Origin: Tipula vernalis
Lineage: Eukaryota > Arthropoda > Insecta > Diptera > Tipulidae
Direction of reading: 5' to 3'
Assembly (NCBI GenBank): GCA_958295665.1
Contig: OY282560.1
Span: 306,943,236 to 307,007,235, forward strand
Length of the DNA: 64,000 nt
Part shown: piece after piece, positions 31,856-40,815 of the stretch
Layout of the letters: each line of letters opens with the position of its first letter
Numbering within the stretch: the first letter of the stretch is position 1
The notes under the pieces: model-generated
Database searches by the model: none
Told to the model about the DNA's origin: nothing
Seen by the model: only the letters and a program-made list of their open reading frames with translations
Translations under genes and position numbers: made by a program

Positions 31856-32159
31856 TGGACAAAATTAACGCATATTTTTTTTTTTTGTAATAAAAAAAAA
31901 TCGTGCTGGTCAATTTTAATACTACTAGTGTCAAATGATAGCACATTTATATTTTTATCAGAAACCACCTTGAATAAAGTCTACTGCAAGCCAATCAATT
32001 AAAATTTTCAAAAATGCTTAATCAAAAGTGAATTGTGTTTGAAATCCAATGCAACGATCGGCTTTTGTTCCATTGCATATCAATTATTTGTAAATGCAGC
32101 ACCATTAGTTCTTGTAAATGTGTTCTAAAGCAAACATCTAAAATAAGACCCATTGTAAT

Positions 32160-33174
32160 ATGGCACCCGTTCGTGAGCTGGGGGCGGTTAAATTCGTCTT
32201 GTTGTATCAGGAAGATTATACTCAAGTACAAATCGCACGAAAATTAGGAGTGAACCAGTCTTCGGCTTCACGAATATTTAAGCGATATCATGAGACCGGA
32301 GAGTATAAAAGAAAGCCCGGACAAGGACGTAAAAGGTGCACAACCGAGCATGACGACCGATTTTTAAAAATTAATTCGTTACGTGATCGAAAGCGTACTT
32401 CTACTAAACTAAAAAATGAGTTAGTTAGTGCGCGCCAAGTAAATGTTAGTGCCAGAACAATTAGACGAAGATTAAAAGAAGCGAACCTAACTCCAAAACG
32501 GCTCGTAAAAGTTCCACGGCTTCTTCTCCGCCACAAATCTAGCCGTTTAGAATTTGCTCATTCTCATGCAAATTGGGGAACTGATCAATGGGCCACTGTT
32601 CTCTTTTCAGATGAGACCAGAATCCAATTATGGAAACCAGATGGACGTAATCTTGTATACAAAAGACCTGGAGAACGCTACCCACCGTGTTCGTTGCAAA
32701 CTGTAAGCTTTGGTGGAGGTTCAATAATGTTTTGGGGTGGAATCAGTTGGGAGGGGCGTACGGAACTGGTGGAGATTGGTTTGAGGATGAATGCAGACTG
32801 GTATGTTCGGAACATTCTTGACGATCACGTTTTGCCATATGTGGGCTTCATAGGTTATGACAGTTTTGCGTTAATGCATGATAACGCTCCAGTCCACGTA
32901 GCTGCAACGGTACGACAATATCTCCAAGATATCGGCATTCGCGCACTTACCAATGAGTCCTGATCTTAATCGGATCGAACAAGTATGGGACATTCTAAAA
33001 CGCCGTATTAGAGCTACAAATCCCGCACCGGATTCGTCAGCAGGGCTGAAAGTTGCAACGGAAGAAGAGTGGAATCTCATCCCGCAAAAAATGATACAAA
33101 GCCTTCTACCCAGAAGGATGGAAGCTGTAATAAGTGCTGGGGGGGGGGGGGGGGGGGGGAATACTCATTGCTAA
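32160..33174 (+). pseudogene. Tc1-like (DD34E) transposase with one frameshift
   Basis: The first frame (32160-32963) starts MAPVRELGAVKF. It has the paired helix-turn-helix region (LGVNQSSASRIFKRYHETGE at residues about 30-50), the linker KPGQGRKRCT, then the catalytic block FSDETRIQLW (first Asp), FGGGSIMFWGGIS and MHDNAPVHVAA (second Asp). A small deletion near 32948-32955 shifts the frame. The remainder (to 33174) reads MSPDLNRIEQVWD, holding the third catalytic residue (Glu), and ends after a run of 21 G. Length and motifs are otherwise complete, so this copy died recently by a simple lesion. A transposase of this type cuts and pastes at TA sites. Confidence 0.9.
33139..33159 (+). repeat. 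Run of 21 G
   Basis: Uninterrupted G tract within the last codons of the Tc1 transposase, where relatives usually have a few Gly codons. Probably replication slippage; assembly or sequencing length may be unreliable. Confidence 0.9.
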
Positions 33175-33439
33175 ATTAGTCAAACTAAATTGTAATAAAG
33201 CTAATTTTAATGTTTATAAACCGCTTTTGAAAATTAAAAAAAAAAAATAGTTCGACACATTTTAACATTTTGCAATGAAAAGTAGCCGCTATAATTCCAT
33301 CACGCCAAAATATAAATTTGGGATCATTTGATACTAATTCCACTGAAATTGACCAGCGGGGTTTTTTCTTATTACAAAAAAAAAATATGCGTTAATTTTG
33401 TCCAAGAGTGTATCAAAATTAATAACTTATTTCTAAATA

Positions 33440-33607
33440 CAGTGAAATTCACTTGCAATGCCCTCGGATATAACGACATATTTCGCTTATAACGTCGGAA
33501 TTTTGAACTGATTGGTTATGTTATTCGTATAACTACATAGAATCCGTATATTACGACAATCGGTTATAACAACGAATTCTCAATGCCGTTATAAATTAAT
33601 TTCACTG
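33440..33607. mobile_element. Pogo-like MITE
   Basis: 168 bp flanked by TA (33438-33439 and 33608-33609). Both ends begin CAGTGAAATT. Internal phrases such as CGGATATAACGACATATTTC and CGGTTATAACAACG recall the Tigger-type MITE ends also seen at 25604. Confidence 0.78.
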
Positions 33608-34882
33608 TATACAAAATTGAAAATTCTTATCGAGTTATCTAAAGAGCGAGTTAATAATTTATATTATAACAAATTGTGACTTATGTAGTTCGCTATAATT
33701 TCGTTAGATAATAATTTTAAAATCTTATTCATCATTAAAGCTTCTTCACGACACTAAGCAAAAAATAATTTTATAAACAATGTCTCGGGGCTTAAAAATG
33801 TTAAATTTGGCCCTAGGCCAAAATTTAACAAAGGAAAGTATTTTCAAAGTTGGAAAGAAAAACTCAATTTTAAATTGCAAAATTCAACAAGAACAAGTTA
33901 TCTCTCCAAGTAAGTATTAAGTTAGTATTTATGTATTATAGTTTTAATTTTTTGGAGTTTCAGAAGGAATACAACTGACGCCAGAGAAACCGAAGTCCAA
34001 ACGTTGTGACCTAAATAAAAATGAATGGAAAGTAAAAAGAAATGCTAATCTGAGACAGAAAGGCGAACTATATAAATCTAAACAGAAAACGAATGCAGGA
34101 TGGACATATGGCTTATTTAAACCAGCTCTCTATCTAAAAAGGTCACATCATCAATCATTAAATAAAACAACATCATGGAAGAGGATAGGTTAGCCATGTT
34201 TAATCAGTTTTGGGCTTTGACGTGGGGTGGGAAGGCCACTTTTGTTTAAGGTCTTGCACAGGTAGCAGATAAACAAAGAATTCGATTACGAAATAATAAT
34301 AATGGTGGGCTTTCGCGACGAACCAATTCAATTCTATAATGTGCAAGACAAGTCAACAATACCACTCATAGAGTAAATAAAATTATATTTGTCAATACTC
34401 TTACCATAAGTCAAGGAACAATTATTAATTGGGGAATTGCAAAAGCTGAAACAAAAGACAGACAGGTCATATCAAAAACTAGCGAGCCGACGCTTGCTAC
34501 ATTCCAAACTAAGTATAAAATAGTGAAAGATTCTTTATCTAAAATTGAATCACATTACTTTAGAACATTAACCAGTAAACTTGATTTGGAGCCGGAATGG
34601 AAGAGCAAAAGTCGTTTGTACCAGTATCGATCACCATGATTTCTAGTGTATTCGAGCGCGTATGAATTTAAGTTTTTATTTCAGCCTAAAAAAGATCAAT
34701 GTGACATTTGTATGGGCCATCAAACCAAAAATATTGAAGAAGCAGTATACGAACAACATCAACTAAAAAAACGTCTAGTCCGAGCTGAAAAGTTAAAGGA
34801 TAAAGAAAGTAGTCTTCAATTTGTATTTACCATGGATCCGTTTTACTATGTCCAAAATATAATGTTTCATCGCTGTAATATA

Positions 34883-35503
34883 AAGGGTGTCCCAAAATTA
34901 ACACAATATTAGAATTAAATAGAAAACACAGTTTTTAGTCTTCAGATTGTTATTTTTTTATTGAATTATAAAGTATATAGGATAGGGTTATTTATGGAAT
35001 AACACATCGGTCAAATGACCTCCACGGCTTTGCTGGCACATACGCACTCTTTTGCCGAAATTTTACATGACCATTCTGCATAAATGTGGCTGAATTTCGT
35101 CGATGCAGCGTTTAATTTCCTTCTGTAATGCACGGATGGTTGTGGGCTTGTTGACATAGACCCTTTGACTTCAAATAACCCCATAAAAAGAAATGTAATG
35201 GTGTTAAATCACACGATCTAGGGGGCCAATTCTGATTACCGAAACGAGAGAGTACACGACCAGGAAATCTCTCATGCCGTAACTGAATTGTTCCACGGGC
35301 TGTATGGCATATGGCACCGTCTTGTTGAAACCACATATTGGCCACATCAATATCATTCAATTTCAGCGTGTTATATTGTGTAACGCTACATTTTTACTAA
35401 CCCTAAACTCTCAGCCGTCAAATTGTTTTTTTTTAGGGTTGCCAACAATTTACTACACAAATGGCGGCAAATTCAAATCTTGTGTTAATTTTGGGACACC
35501 CTT
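34883..35503 (-). mobile_element. 621-bp mariner-type element with 28-bp inverted repeats
   Basis: The ends are AAGGGTGTCCCAAAATTAAC and its inverse, matching over 27 of 28 positions, with TA duplicated at 34881-34882 and 35504-35505. It carries only the C-terminal part of a transposase, so it is an internally deleted copy. It sits inside the decayed gene starting at 33780. Confidence 0.92.
35112..35360 (-). pseudogene. Mariner-type transposase C-terminal fragment
   Basis: The frame contains MWFQQDGAICHTARGTI with the second catalytic Asp, and NWPPRSCDLTPLHFFLWGY. In relatives the second motif ends with LTPLDFFLWG; the Asp is His here. The spacing from QQDGA to that position is 41 residues, as in the DD41D (rosa-like) group rather than classic DD34D mariner. 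Inactive by truncation and by the Asp to His change. Confidence 0.8.
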
Positions 35504-35951
35504 TAAAACTAAGTTGATGGTTCACAATTTTGTAAAGGGGGGAACGAATTTTCATCTCTCATTTTATTTTAAGCGAAGTGGTACCAAATTTAAAGAACTC
35601 TGCAGAGGAAGCGATATTTTACAGTGATCGATGTACCAATCAAAACCGTAACTATACACTCTCTAACGCACTTGTAAACATTGCTATGACGTCTAATGTT
35701 TTACTCGTGTAGAAAATACTCGAAAAAGGTCACACCCAAATAGTTGTAGATTCCAAGCACTCGGTTATTGAGAGACAAATTAAAAATAGAACCATTAAAA
35801 TATTCCGGCTGAGTATGATGTCTGTAGACAAACAAAATTACAGCCTAAACCATACATCGTTAAATATTTGGATTACAGCTTCTTCAAAGACCAGGAAAAT
35901 TGGGTGGTGATTCGACCGTAAATCAGATTCGTGTCATCAAATATTAATCCT

Positions 35952-35957
35952 GATGGT

Positions 35958-35960
<3 letters not shown>
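35952..35960. repeat. Target-site duplication of the Jockey LINE, 3' side
   Basis: GATGGTAAA, repeated at 40623-40631. In the interrupted gene these bases are codons for Asp-Gly-Lys. Confidence 0.85.
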
Positions 35961-35994
<34 letters not shown>

Positions 35995-36193
35995 AAATAA
36001 ATTGTATTTATTTATTTTATGTAATTACAATCTAGTCTCCTGGACTAATTAGCAATTTGTTTCTGACTTAATTTACTAACTTAAATTAATCTATGACTTC
36101 TTCCCATTGGCATTCCATAGTGTTTGGTAAATTGATGTAAACCACATCTTTGTTGTGGATTTTAGATCAGCATAATGCTGCTTAAACTGACAA

Positions 36194-38848
36194 TCACACC
36201 AGCTCAAAAGGTTTGGTTCTTTTAAGTCTGCGAACTAAATTCGTGATGCTTAGGAGCTGAGTTGCCTCAATGTTCACATGTTGGCGGAGCCTTTCTTCAT
36301 GTCTCCGTGCTTTTTCCTGGATTTCAATTAAGATGAGGTTCATTTTAAGGTCCCTATGAAGGTCATTGTTCCTAACATACCAAGGTGCATCAACGATGTT
36401 CCTTAATACCATATTCTGAAATCTTTGGATGATATTTACGTTGCTCTGTTTGGTACAACCCCAAAGCTGAATACCATAAGTCCAAATCGGTTTCAATATT
36501 TGCTTATAAAGTAGAAGCTTGTTGTATGTTGATAAAGAAGAGTTCCTTCCCATCAGCCAATACATTTTTCTGTATTTAAGTCTTAATTCTTCACTTTTCT
36601 TCTTGACGTGACGTTCTTGATCCAGGGTCATGCCAAGATACTTAGCTGTGTTCGCATGCGGTATTATTTCCCGATTTATGGTAATCGGAATATGTTCGAT
36701 TCGTCTGTTTGTAAAGTTGATGTGAACTGATTTAGCTTCATTTAGTTGTATTCTCCATCTTTTTGTCCATTTATATATTTGAGTTATAGCTGATTGTAAC
36801 TTCTGTGTTGATTCTTCGTTGCTTTTTCCAACAGCTAAGATCGCCGTATCATCTGCAAAAGTTGCCACTGTGTTGTTTTCTAATATAGGAAGATCATAAG
36901 TATATAGTAGGTATAAAACCGGCCCTAATACACTGCCCTGTGGAACTCCTGCATTGATTTCTTTCAATTCAGAAAATGTATCATCTAATTTAATCCTGAA
37001 GAACCTATCTTTCAAGTATGATTCTAGTATCTTAGCAAATTGCATTGGTAGAAGATTCCTTAACTTGTGGTTAAGTCCTTCATGCCACACTCTATCAAAC
37101 GCTTGTGCAACGTCTAGAAATACTGTTGAACAGACTTTTTTCTCCTCTAATGCTTTCTCAATTATACTGGTTATTCTGTGTACTTGATCAATTGTTGAGT
37201 GTTGGTTGCGAAAACCGAACTGATGATTTGGGATCAAGTTTTTACTCTCGATTATCGGATTTAATCTTTTTACCAGAAGCTTCTCAAAGAGTTTGGACAT
37301 GACTGGCAATAGCGAAATTGGCCTATAAGACGATGTTATGTGTGGTGGTTTCCCAGGTTTTGGGATCATAATTACTTCTGCAATTTTCCATAAGCTTGGT
37401 ACACATTTGATTCTAAATGCTGCATTTATAAGATTGGTGAGTTTCACCAGAGCTTTCCTTGGCAGTTCTTTTAAGATTTCTGCAGTAATAAGATCGTACC
37501 CAGGAGCTTTTTTCGTATTCATATTAGCTGTTATCTCACGTATGACTTCTTTTGGTGTTGTGGGTAGGATTTCTTTACTTTCTTGCACAGCTTGTTCAGT
37601 TATTATCTCGGCTTCCAACGTTTGGTCTTCATGTGGCTGGAATATTTTTTCGAGGTGTTCGGCAAATTCTCGAGCTTTGTCTTCATTATTTCTAGCCCAT
37701 TTCTCACCTGCTATTTTTATTGGGGGAATCTGCATTATTGGTCTTTTGATTCTTTTGGTTGCTTTCCAAAGAGAATAATCAGTACTGTTATCATTAGTTA
37801 ATTTTCTTAAATAGTTGCTGATTGATTCATCTTTCAATTCTTTGATCTCTCTTCTTAATTGTTGAGTGAGGTTGTTCAAATGAGTTTTATCTTGGGGGGC
37901 CCTTGTTTGTTGCCATACTCTTCTCGCTCTTCTTTTTTCTGCGAGGAGTTCCCTAATTTCCATAGGGTAATTGTTTCCCTTGATTTTCGTTTTAATTTCA
38001 GGAGTATTTTCCCAAGCTGATTGCTGTATATCGTTTACAAATTTGTGAACTTCTTTGTCTAATTGTTCTTCAGTCTTTAATGGAGCCATTAAGTTAATTT
38101 TTTCTTCTAGCGATAGTCTAAAGCATGCCCAATTAGTGTGATTATTTACTAGGAAAGGGTTTCTTTCTTTCTGAATGATTTTTTCACTTAACGTTAGAAG
38201 TATTGGTGAATGATCAGAGTTTAAGTCGTGGCTTTCATCTACTTGTACATAATTTACAGATATGTTCTTTATTATAAAGAAATCAATCAGATCTGGCACT
38301 TTGTTTGGATCAGTTGGCCAGTAGGTTGGTTTTCCAGTTGAGAGGGCTTCACAACTGCATTTTCTGATAGCTTTTAGGAGTTCTTTACCCTTAGTTGTTG
38401 TTAATCTGGATCCCCAGTGGACATTTTTTGCATTAAAGTCTCCTCCAAGTACAAATCGTTTTCCTAATTTACTGAGGAACTCGAGATAATCTTTTTCTTT
38501 CATTGAGTGCTTCGGTGGGCAGTAAATACTAGCAATACAAATATAACTACTTTTGGATTTGACAATAACAGCAGTTGCTTGTATTTCTTCCGTTTCATAT
38601 TTTAACTCCTCATAGTGATGAATACTATTTCTAATTATAACAGCACTACCTCCTTTAGCAGTGTTTCCAGAGTGAATAGTGTGATATATTTGATAATTTT
38701 TAAATTTAATGTTTGATTGTCTAGTGAAGTGTGTTTCCGTGATGAGACATACATCGATTTTTTCTGTGTCCAGGACCACTTGCAGTTCTTGTTGATGTTG
38801 CATCAGTCCATTGGCATTCCAACATAAGATTCTAAGATCTTGGGCCAT
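36194..38848 (-). CDS. LINE ORF2: AP endonuclease and reverse transcriptase
   Basis: 884 residues. The N-terminal part is an apurinic-endonuclease-type nuclease: ILCWNANGL at the start, ITETHF with catalytic Glu at about residue 37, GGDFNAKNVHWGS at about 135, and SDHSPILL at about 210. The reverse transcriptase follows: APGYDLITAEIL at about 450, SYRPISLLPVMSKLFEKLL at about 510, NHQFGFRNQHST at about 545, FLDVAQAFDRVWH at about 580, GVPQGSVLGPVLYLLYT at about 635, and the catalytic FADDTAIL at about 665. There is no RNase H, as usual for Jockey elements. The start ATG lies inside the last codons of ORF1, so translation by termination-reinitiation is likely. The nuclease nicks target DNA and the RT copies element RNA onto the nick. 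Confidence 0.95.
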   Translation of the reverse strand: MAQDLRILCWNANGLMQHQQELQVVLDTEKIDVCLITETHFTRQSNIKFKNYQIYHTIHSGNTAKGGSAVIIRNSIHHYEELKYETEEIQATAVIVKSKSSYICIASIYCPPKHSMKEKDYLEFLSKLGKRFVLGGDFNAKNVHWGSRLTTTKGKELLKAIRKCSCEALSTGKPTYWPTDPNKVPDLIDFFIIKNISVNYVQVDESHDLNSDHSPILLTLSEKIIQKERNPFLVNNHTNWACFRLSLEEKINLMAPLKTEEQLDKEVHKFVNDIQQSAWENTPEIKTKIKGNNYPMEIRELLAEKRRARRVWQQTRAPQDKTHLNNLTQQLRREIKELKDESISNYLRKLTNDNSTDYSLWKATKRIKRPIMQIPPIKIAGEKWARNNEDKAREFAEHLEKIFQPHEDQTLEAEIITEQAVQESKEILPTTPKEVIREITANMNTKKAPGYDLITAEILKELPRKALVKLTNLINAAFRIKCVPSLWKIAEVIMIPKPGKPPHITSSYRPISLLPVMSKLFEKLLVKRLNPIIESKNLIPNHQFGFRNQHSTIDQVHRITSIIEKALEEKKVCSTVFLDVAQAFDRVWHEGLNHKLRNLLPMQFAKILESYLKDRFFRIKLDDTFSELKEINAGVPQGSVLGPVLYLLYTYDLPILENNTVATFADDTAILAVGKSNEESTQKLQSAITQIYKWTKRWRIQLNEAKSVHINFTNRRIEHIPITINREIIPHANTAKYLGMTLDQERHVKKKSEELRLKYRKMYWLMGRNSSLSTYNKLLLYKQILKPIWTYGIQLWGCTKQSNVNIIQRFQNMVLRNIVDAPWYVRNNDLHRDLKMNLILIEIQEKARRHEERLRQHVNIEATQLLSITNLVRRLKRTKPFELV

Positions 38849-40433
38849 TTTTCTGTTTAGGGATGGCTCCCTTAGTGCTGTACTCTAGTTTCTGTAATCG
38901 CTCATCAAATGTATTTAGTCTGCTTAAAATTAATTTAAGTGTTTGACTTATATCGTCATTTTGAGCAGTTTTTCCAGGATTTCCGTTGCTCATCATTACT
39001 TGAGCATAAGTCATTTTACCAAATTGTCCTTGAGTAGTTCCCGACACTCTACGATTTACTTCGGGTCGGTTCACCTTAACTGCTTGTTTCCTGAATGAAC
39101 TTGGATTTTTAGCAATCACGTTCTTATTTTTGATATTTTGCAGTTCAATAGCAACGCTGCATCCTCTGTAGTTAGCCGGATGGTTTTCTCCACAGTGAAC
39201 GCATTTAGGTTGAACATTTTGGGCTTTTACACAATCTTTGGTATGATGTTTACCTAAACATTTGACACACCTAGGTTCCCTGTTGCAATATTTTTGTGTA
39301 TGTCCATAGGCTTGACATTGTTTACATTGTGGTATAAGCTTAGACCTTCTTAGAGGCTGAATAACCACTTTGCACCCCAAGATGTACTTAATTTGATAAA
39401 TTTTTTCGATATCTTCATCAGTATCGAAGGTCAACATAAACATGTTGAGAGGTACTTTGCCTCTCCGTTTTAGCTTAATCGATGCTTCAGTTGCCTTAAA
39501 TCCTTTTGCTTTCAGGTCATCAATTATTTTATCTGGTTTACACGTAGAGTGTAAGTTTTTAGCCATGACCCTAATTGGTCTGGTTTGTTTATCTTCAAAC
39601 GTGTGCCAAGCACGTTTTTCTTCATTTAACATTTTTGTCAATTTTCTGTATGTTTCAGCATCTTCTAAGTTTATTTTGATGGTGTTTCCATTCATCACCT
39701 TTGCATTAAACTTATCAGTAGCAGTTATGGTTTTTATTTTTTCATAGAGTACATCGTAGTCTTTGACTTCATCTATTACTATTGGTGGTGGTGGTGGAGG
39801 TATTTTTTTTGGTTGTTTCTGGATAATATTTGGAACATTATCCTTTAATTGAGGTGGGGAGGGCGTATTATTCCGTCTCCTTTTTTTTCTCCCACCTTTA
39901 ACTCTAATCCACTCAGTTTCTCGAGCTAGTTCTTCTTCATCCGTATGATACTCTTGTGGAGTTGTATTCTGGTTAGGAGTAGAACCGATGTCCTCCTTTG
40001 GCTTAAGAGCTTTAACTTCGTTTTCAAGCGTCTTCATACGCTCCTGCATCCATGCAATTGTAACATTCAGTTGCTTATTTATATTGTTGGCTTCAACTAA
40101 TGCATTATTAGCTTTACACAATTCATTGTGAAGCTTTTCTTCGTTTGTAAAACGAGTGTTGTGGCTGCTGGCCTCAATGGAGGGACTACCGCCTCTTTTC
40201 GGAGAATACGCGACTTTGTTACTCCTCTGGAAGGGATGTGAATTATCCTTTTCTATTTCACTCAAATGAGCTTGTTTATTCACCAACATGTCTTGGGATT
40301 GGTTAAAATAATTGTAGTATAGCAATGGCTGGTCTCCCCCAGAATCCATGAGACCGACCACCGAAGAGGGTGGATTTACCTGAGCAACAGGTGTACCACC
40401 TGGGGTATTAGTTTCCTTATTTGTTCTGCTCAT
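38832..40433 (-). CDS. LINE ORF1: Gag-like RNA-binding protein with three zinc knuckles
   Basis: 533 residues. After a low-complexity N-terminus comes a coiled-coil-like stretch (residues about 90-135). A Lys/Arg-rich and poly-Pro stretch (KKIPPPPPPIVIDE) follows. Then comes a PRE_C2HC/RRM-like region (RPIRVMAKNLHSTCKPDKII at about residue 290). Three knuckles follow in series: CKQCQAYGHTQKYC, CVKCLGKHHTKDC and CVHCGENHPANYRGC. Their spacings C-x2-C-x4-H-x4-C, C-x2-C-x3-H-x4-C and C-x2-C-x3-H-x6-C are exactly the Jockey pattern. The protein binds element RNA. It ends inside ORF2. Confidence 0.93.
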   Translation of the reverse strand: MSRTNKETNTPGGTPVAQVNPPSSVVGLMDSGGDQPLLYYNYFNQSQDMLVNKQAHLSEIEKDNSHPFQRSNKVAYSPKRGGSPSIEASSHNTRFTNEEKLHNELCKANNALVEANNINKQLNVTIAWMQERMKTLENEVKALKPKEDIGSTPNQNTTPQEYHTDEEELARETEWIRVKGGRKKRRRNNTPSPPQLKDNVPNIIQKQPKKIPPPPPPIVIDEVKDYDVLYEKIKTITATDKFNAKVMNGNTIKINLEDAETYRKLTKMLNEEKRAWHTFEDKQTRPIRVMAKNLHSTCKPDKIIDDLKAKGFKATEASIKLKRRGKVPLNMFMLTFDTDEDIEKIYQIKYILGCKVVIQPLRRSKLIPQCKQCQAYGHTQKYCNREPRCVKCLGKHHTKDCVKAQNVQPKCVHCGENHPANYRGCSVAIELQNIKNKNVIAKNPSSFRKQAVKVNRPEVNRRVSGTTQGQFGKMTYAQVMMSNGNPGKTAQNDDISQTLKLILSRLNTFDERLQKLEYSTKGAIPKQKNGPRS

Positions 40434-40622
40434 TGCTCATTTATAGTGTATTGCACTCGCCTCTAGTATTTCGCCGATGCTTCACATCGTTGCCCGGGTG
40501 TTACCACGTGGAGGTATACTAGACACATTTGGTGGTTTCTACATAGTTGCAGCGTTGGAATATAGACCACGAGATACATGGCTATAGACGGTCAACCCCT
40601 ACTCTATTGAGACGCACCCAAC

Positions 40623-40815
40623 GATGGTAAAATTTAATTAAAATTAAGGTTTACTGATGAATTGCGATGATTTGCTTTACTGATAAGCCTTTATAATCTT
40701 CCTGGATTGTACAAGTCTCGCGATTAAAAAAGTAAACTTTCATCATCTGCAATCTCTCAAAAGTAACATACCTCATGGTTACCACTCGTTCTACGACTTA
40801 ACATTAGTGATGTTG
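40623..40815 (+). pseudogene. 3' end of the decayed multicopy gene, beyond the LINE
   Basis: It starts with the duplicated GATGGTAAA and continues in the same sense as 33780-35951. Recognisable pieces are KLRFTDEL at about 40645 and LQSLKSNIPHGYHSFYDL at about 40750. The final Y-H-x-FYD pattern is the usual end of this family. Removing one copy of the duplication and the LINE restores continuity with the fragment ending NPDGK at 35960, which shows that the LINE landed inside this gene. Confidence 0.65.

Larger units (their letters stand above)
31698..33410 (+). mobile_element. Tc1-like DNA transposon with about 100-bp inverted repeats
   Basis: Flanked by TA (31696-31697 and 33411-33412). The right end inverted reads CACTCTTGGACAAAATTAAC and continues matching the left end for about 100 bp. 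The left end is interrupted after CACTCCT by a 150-bp MITE and resumes at TGGACAAAATTAACGC. It carries one transposase gene with a frameshift. Without the MITE it is about 1560 bp, a normal Tc1 size. Confidence 0.88.
33780..35951 (+). pseudogene. Decayed multicopy gene with DDE-like residues, 5' and central parts
   Basis: Broken but ordered pieces of one protein. An ATG at 33780 opens a 43-codon exon; a 54-bp intron (33910-33963, GTAAGT to TTTCAG) joins in frame to NEWKVKRNANLRQKGELYKS. Next come EEDRLAMFNQFWAL (about 34180), KIIFVNTLTISQGTIINWG (about 34380), IESHYFRTLTSKLDLE (about 34540), FKFLFQPKKDQCDICM and a Lys-rich helix with RAEKLKDK (34670-34805), FTMD at about 34830, then after an inserted element KTKLMVHNF, FYSDRCTNQNRNYTLSNAL (about 35620), and EKGHTQIVVDSKHSVIERQI (about 35720). 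Families with this pattern are repeated in many insect genomes and I know no agreed function. The spaced D (FTMD), D (FYSD) and E/D (SVIE) suggest a transposase-like core, which is inference. The 3' part is at 40623-40815. Confidence 0.7.
35961..40622 (-). mobile_element. Full-length Jockey-type LINE, both ORFs open
   Basis: 4662 bp, 9-bp target duplication, a poly(A) tail of 28 (35961-35988 on the plus strand as T), a 3' untranslated region of about 205 bp and a 5' untranslated region of about 190 bp. ORF1 and ORF2 overlap by 17 nt. The absence of stops and the short, perfect duplication point to a recent insertion by an element that may still be able to move. Confidence 0.95.
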
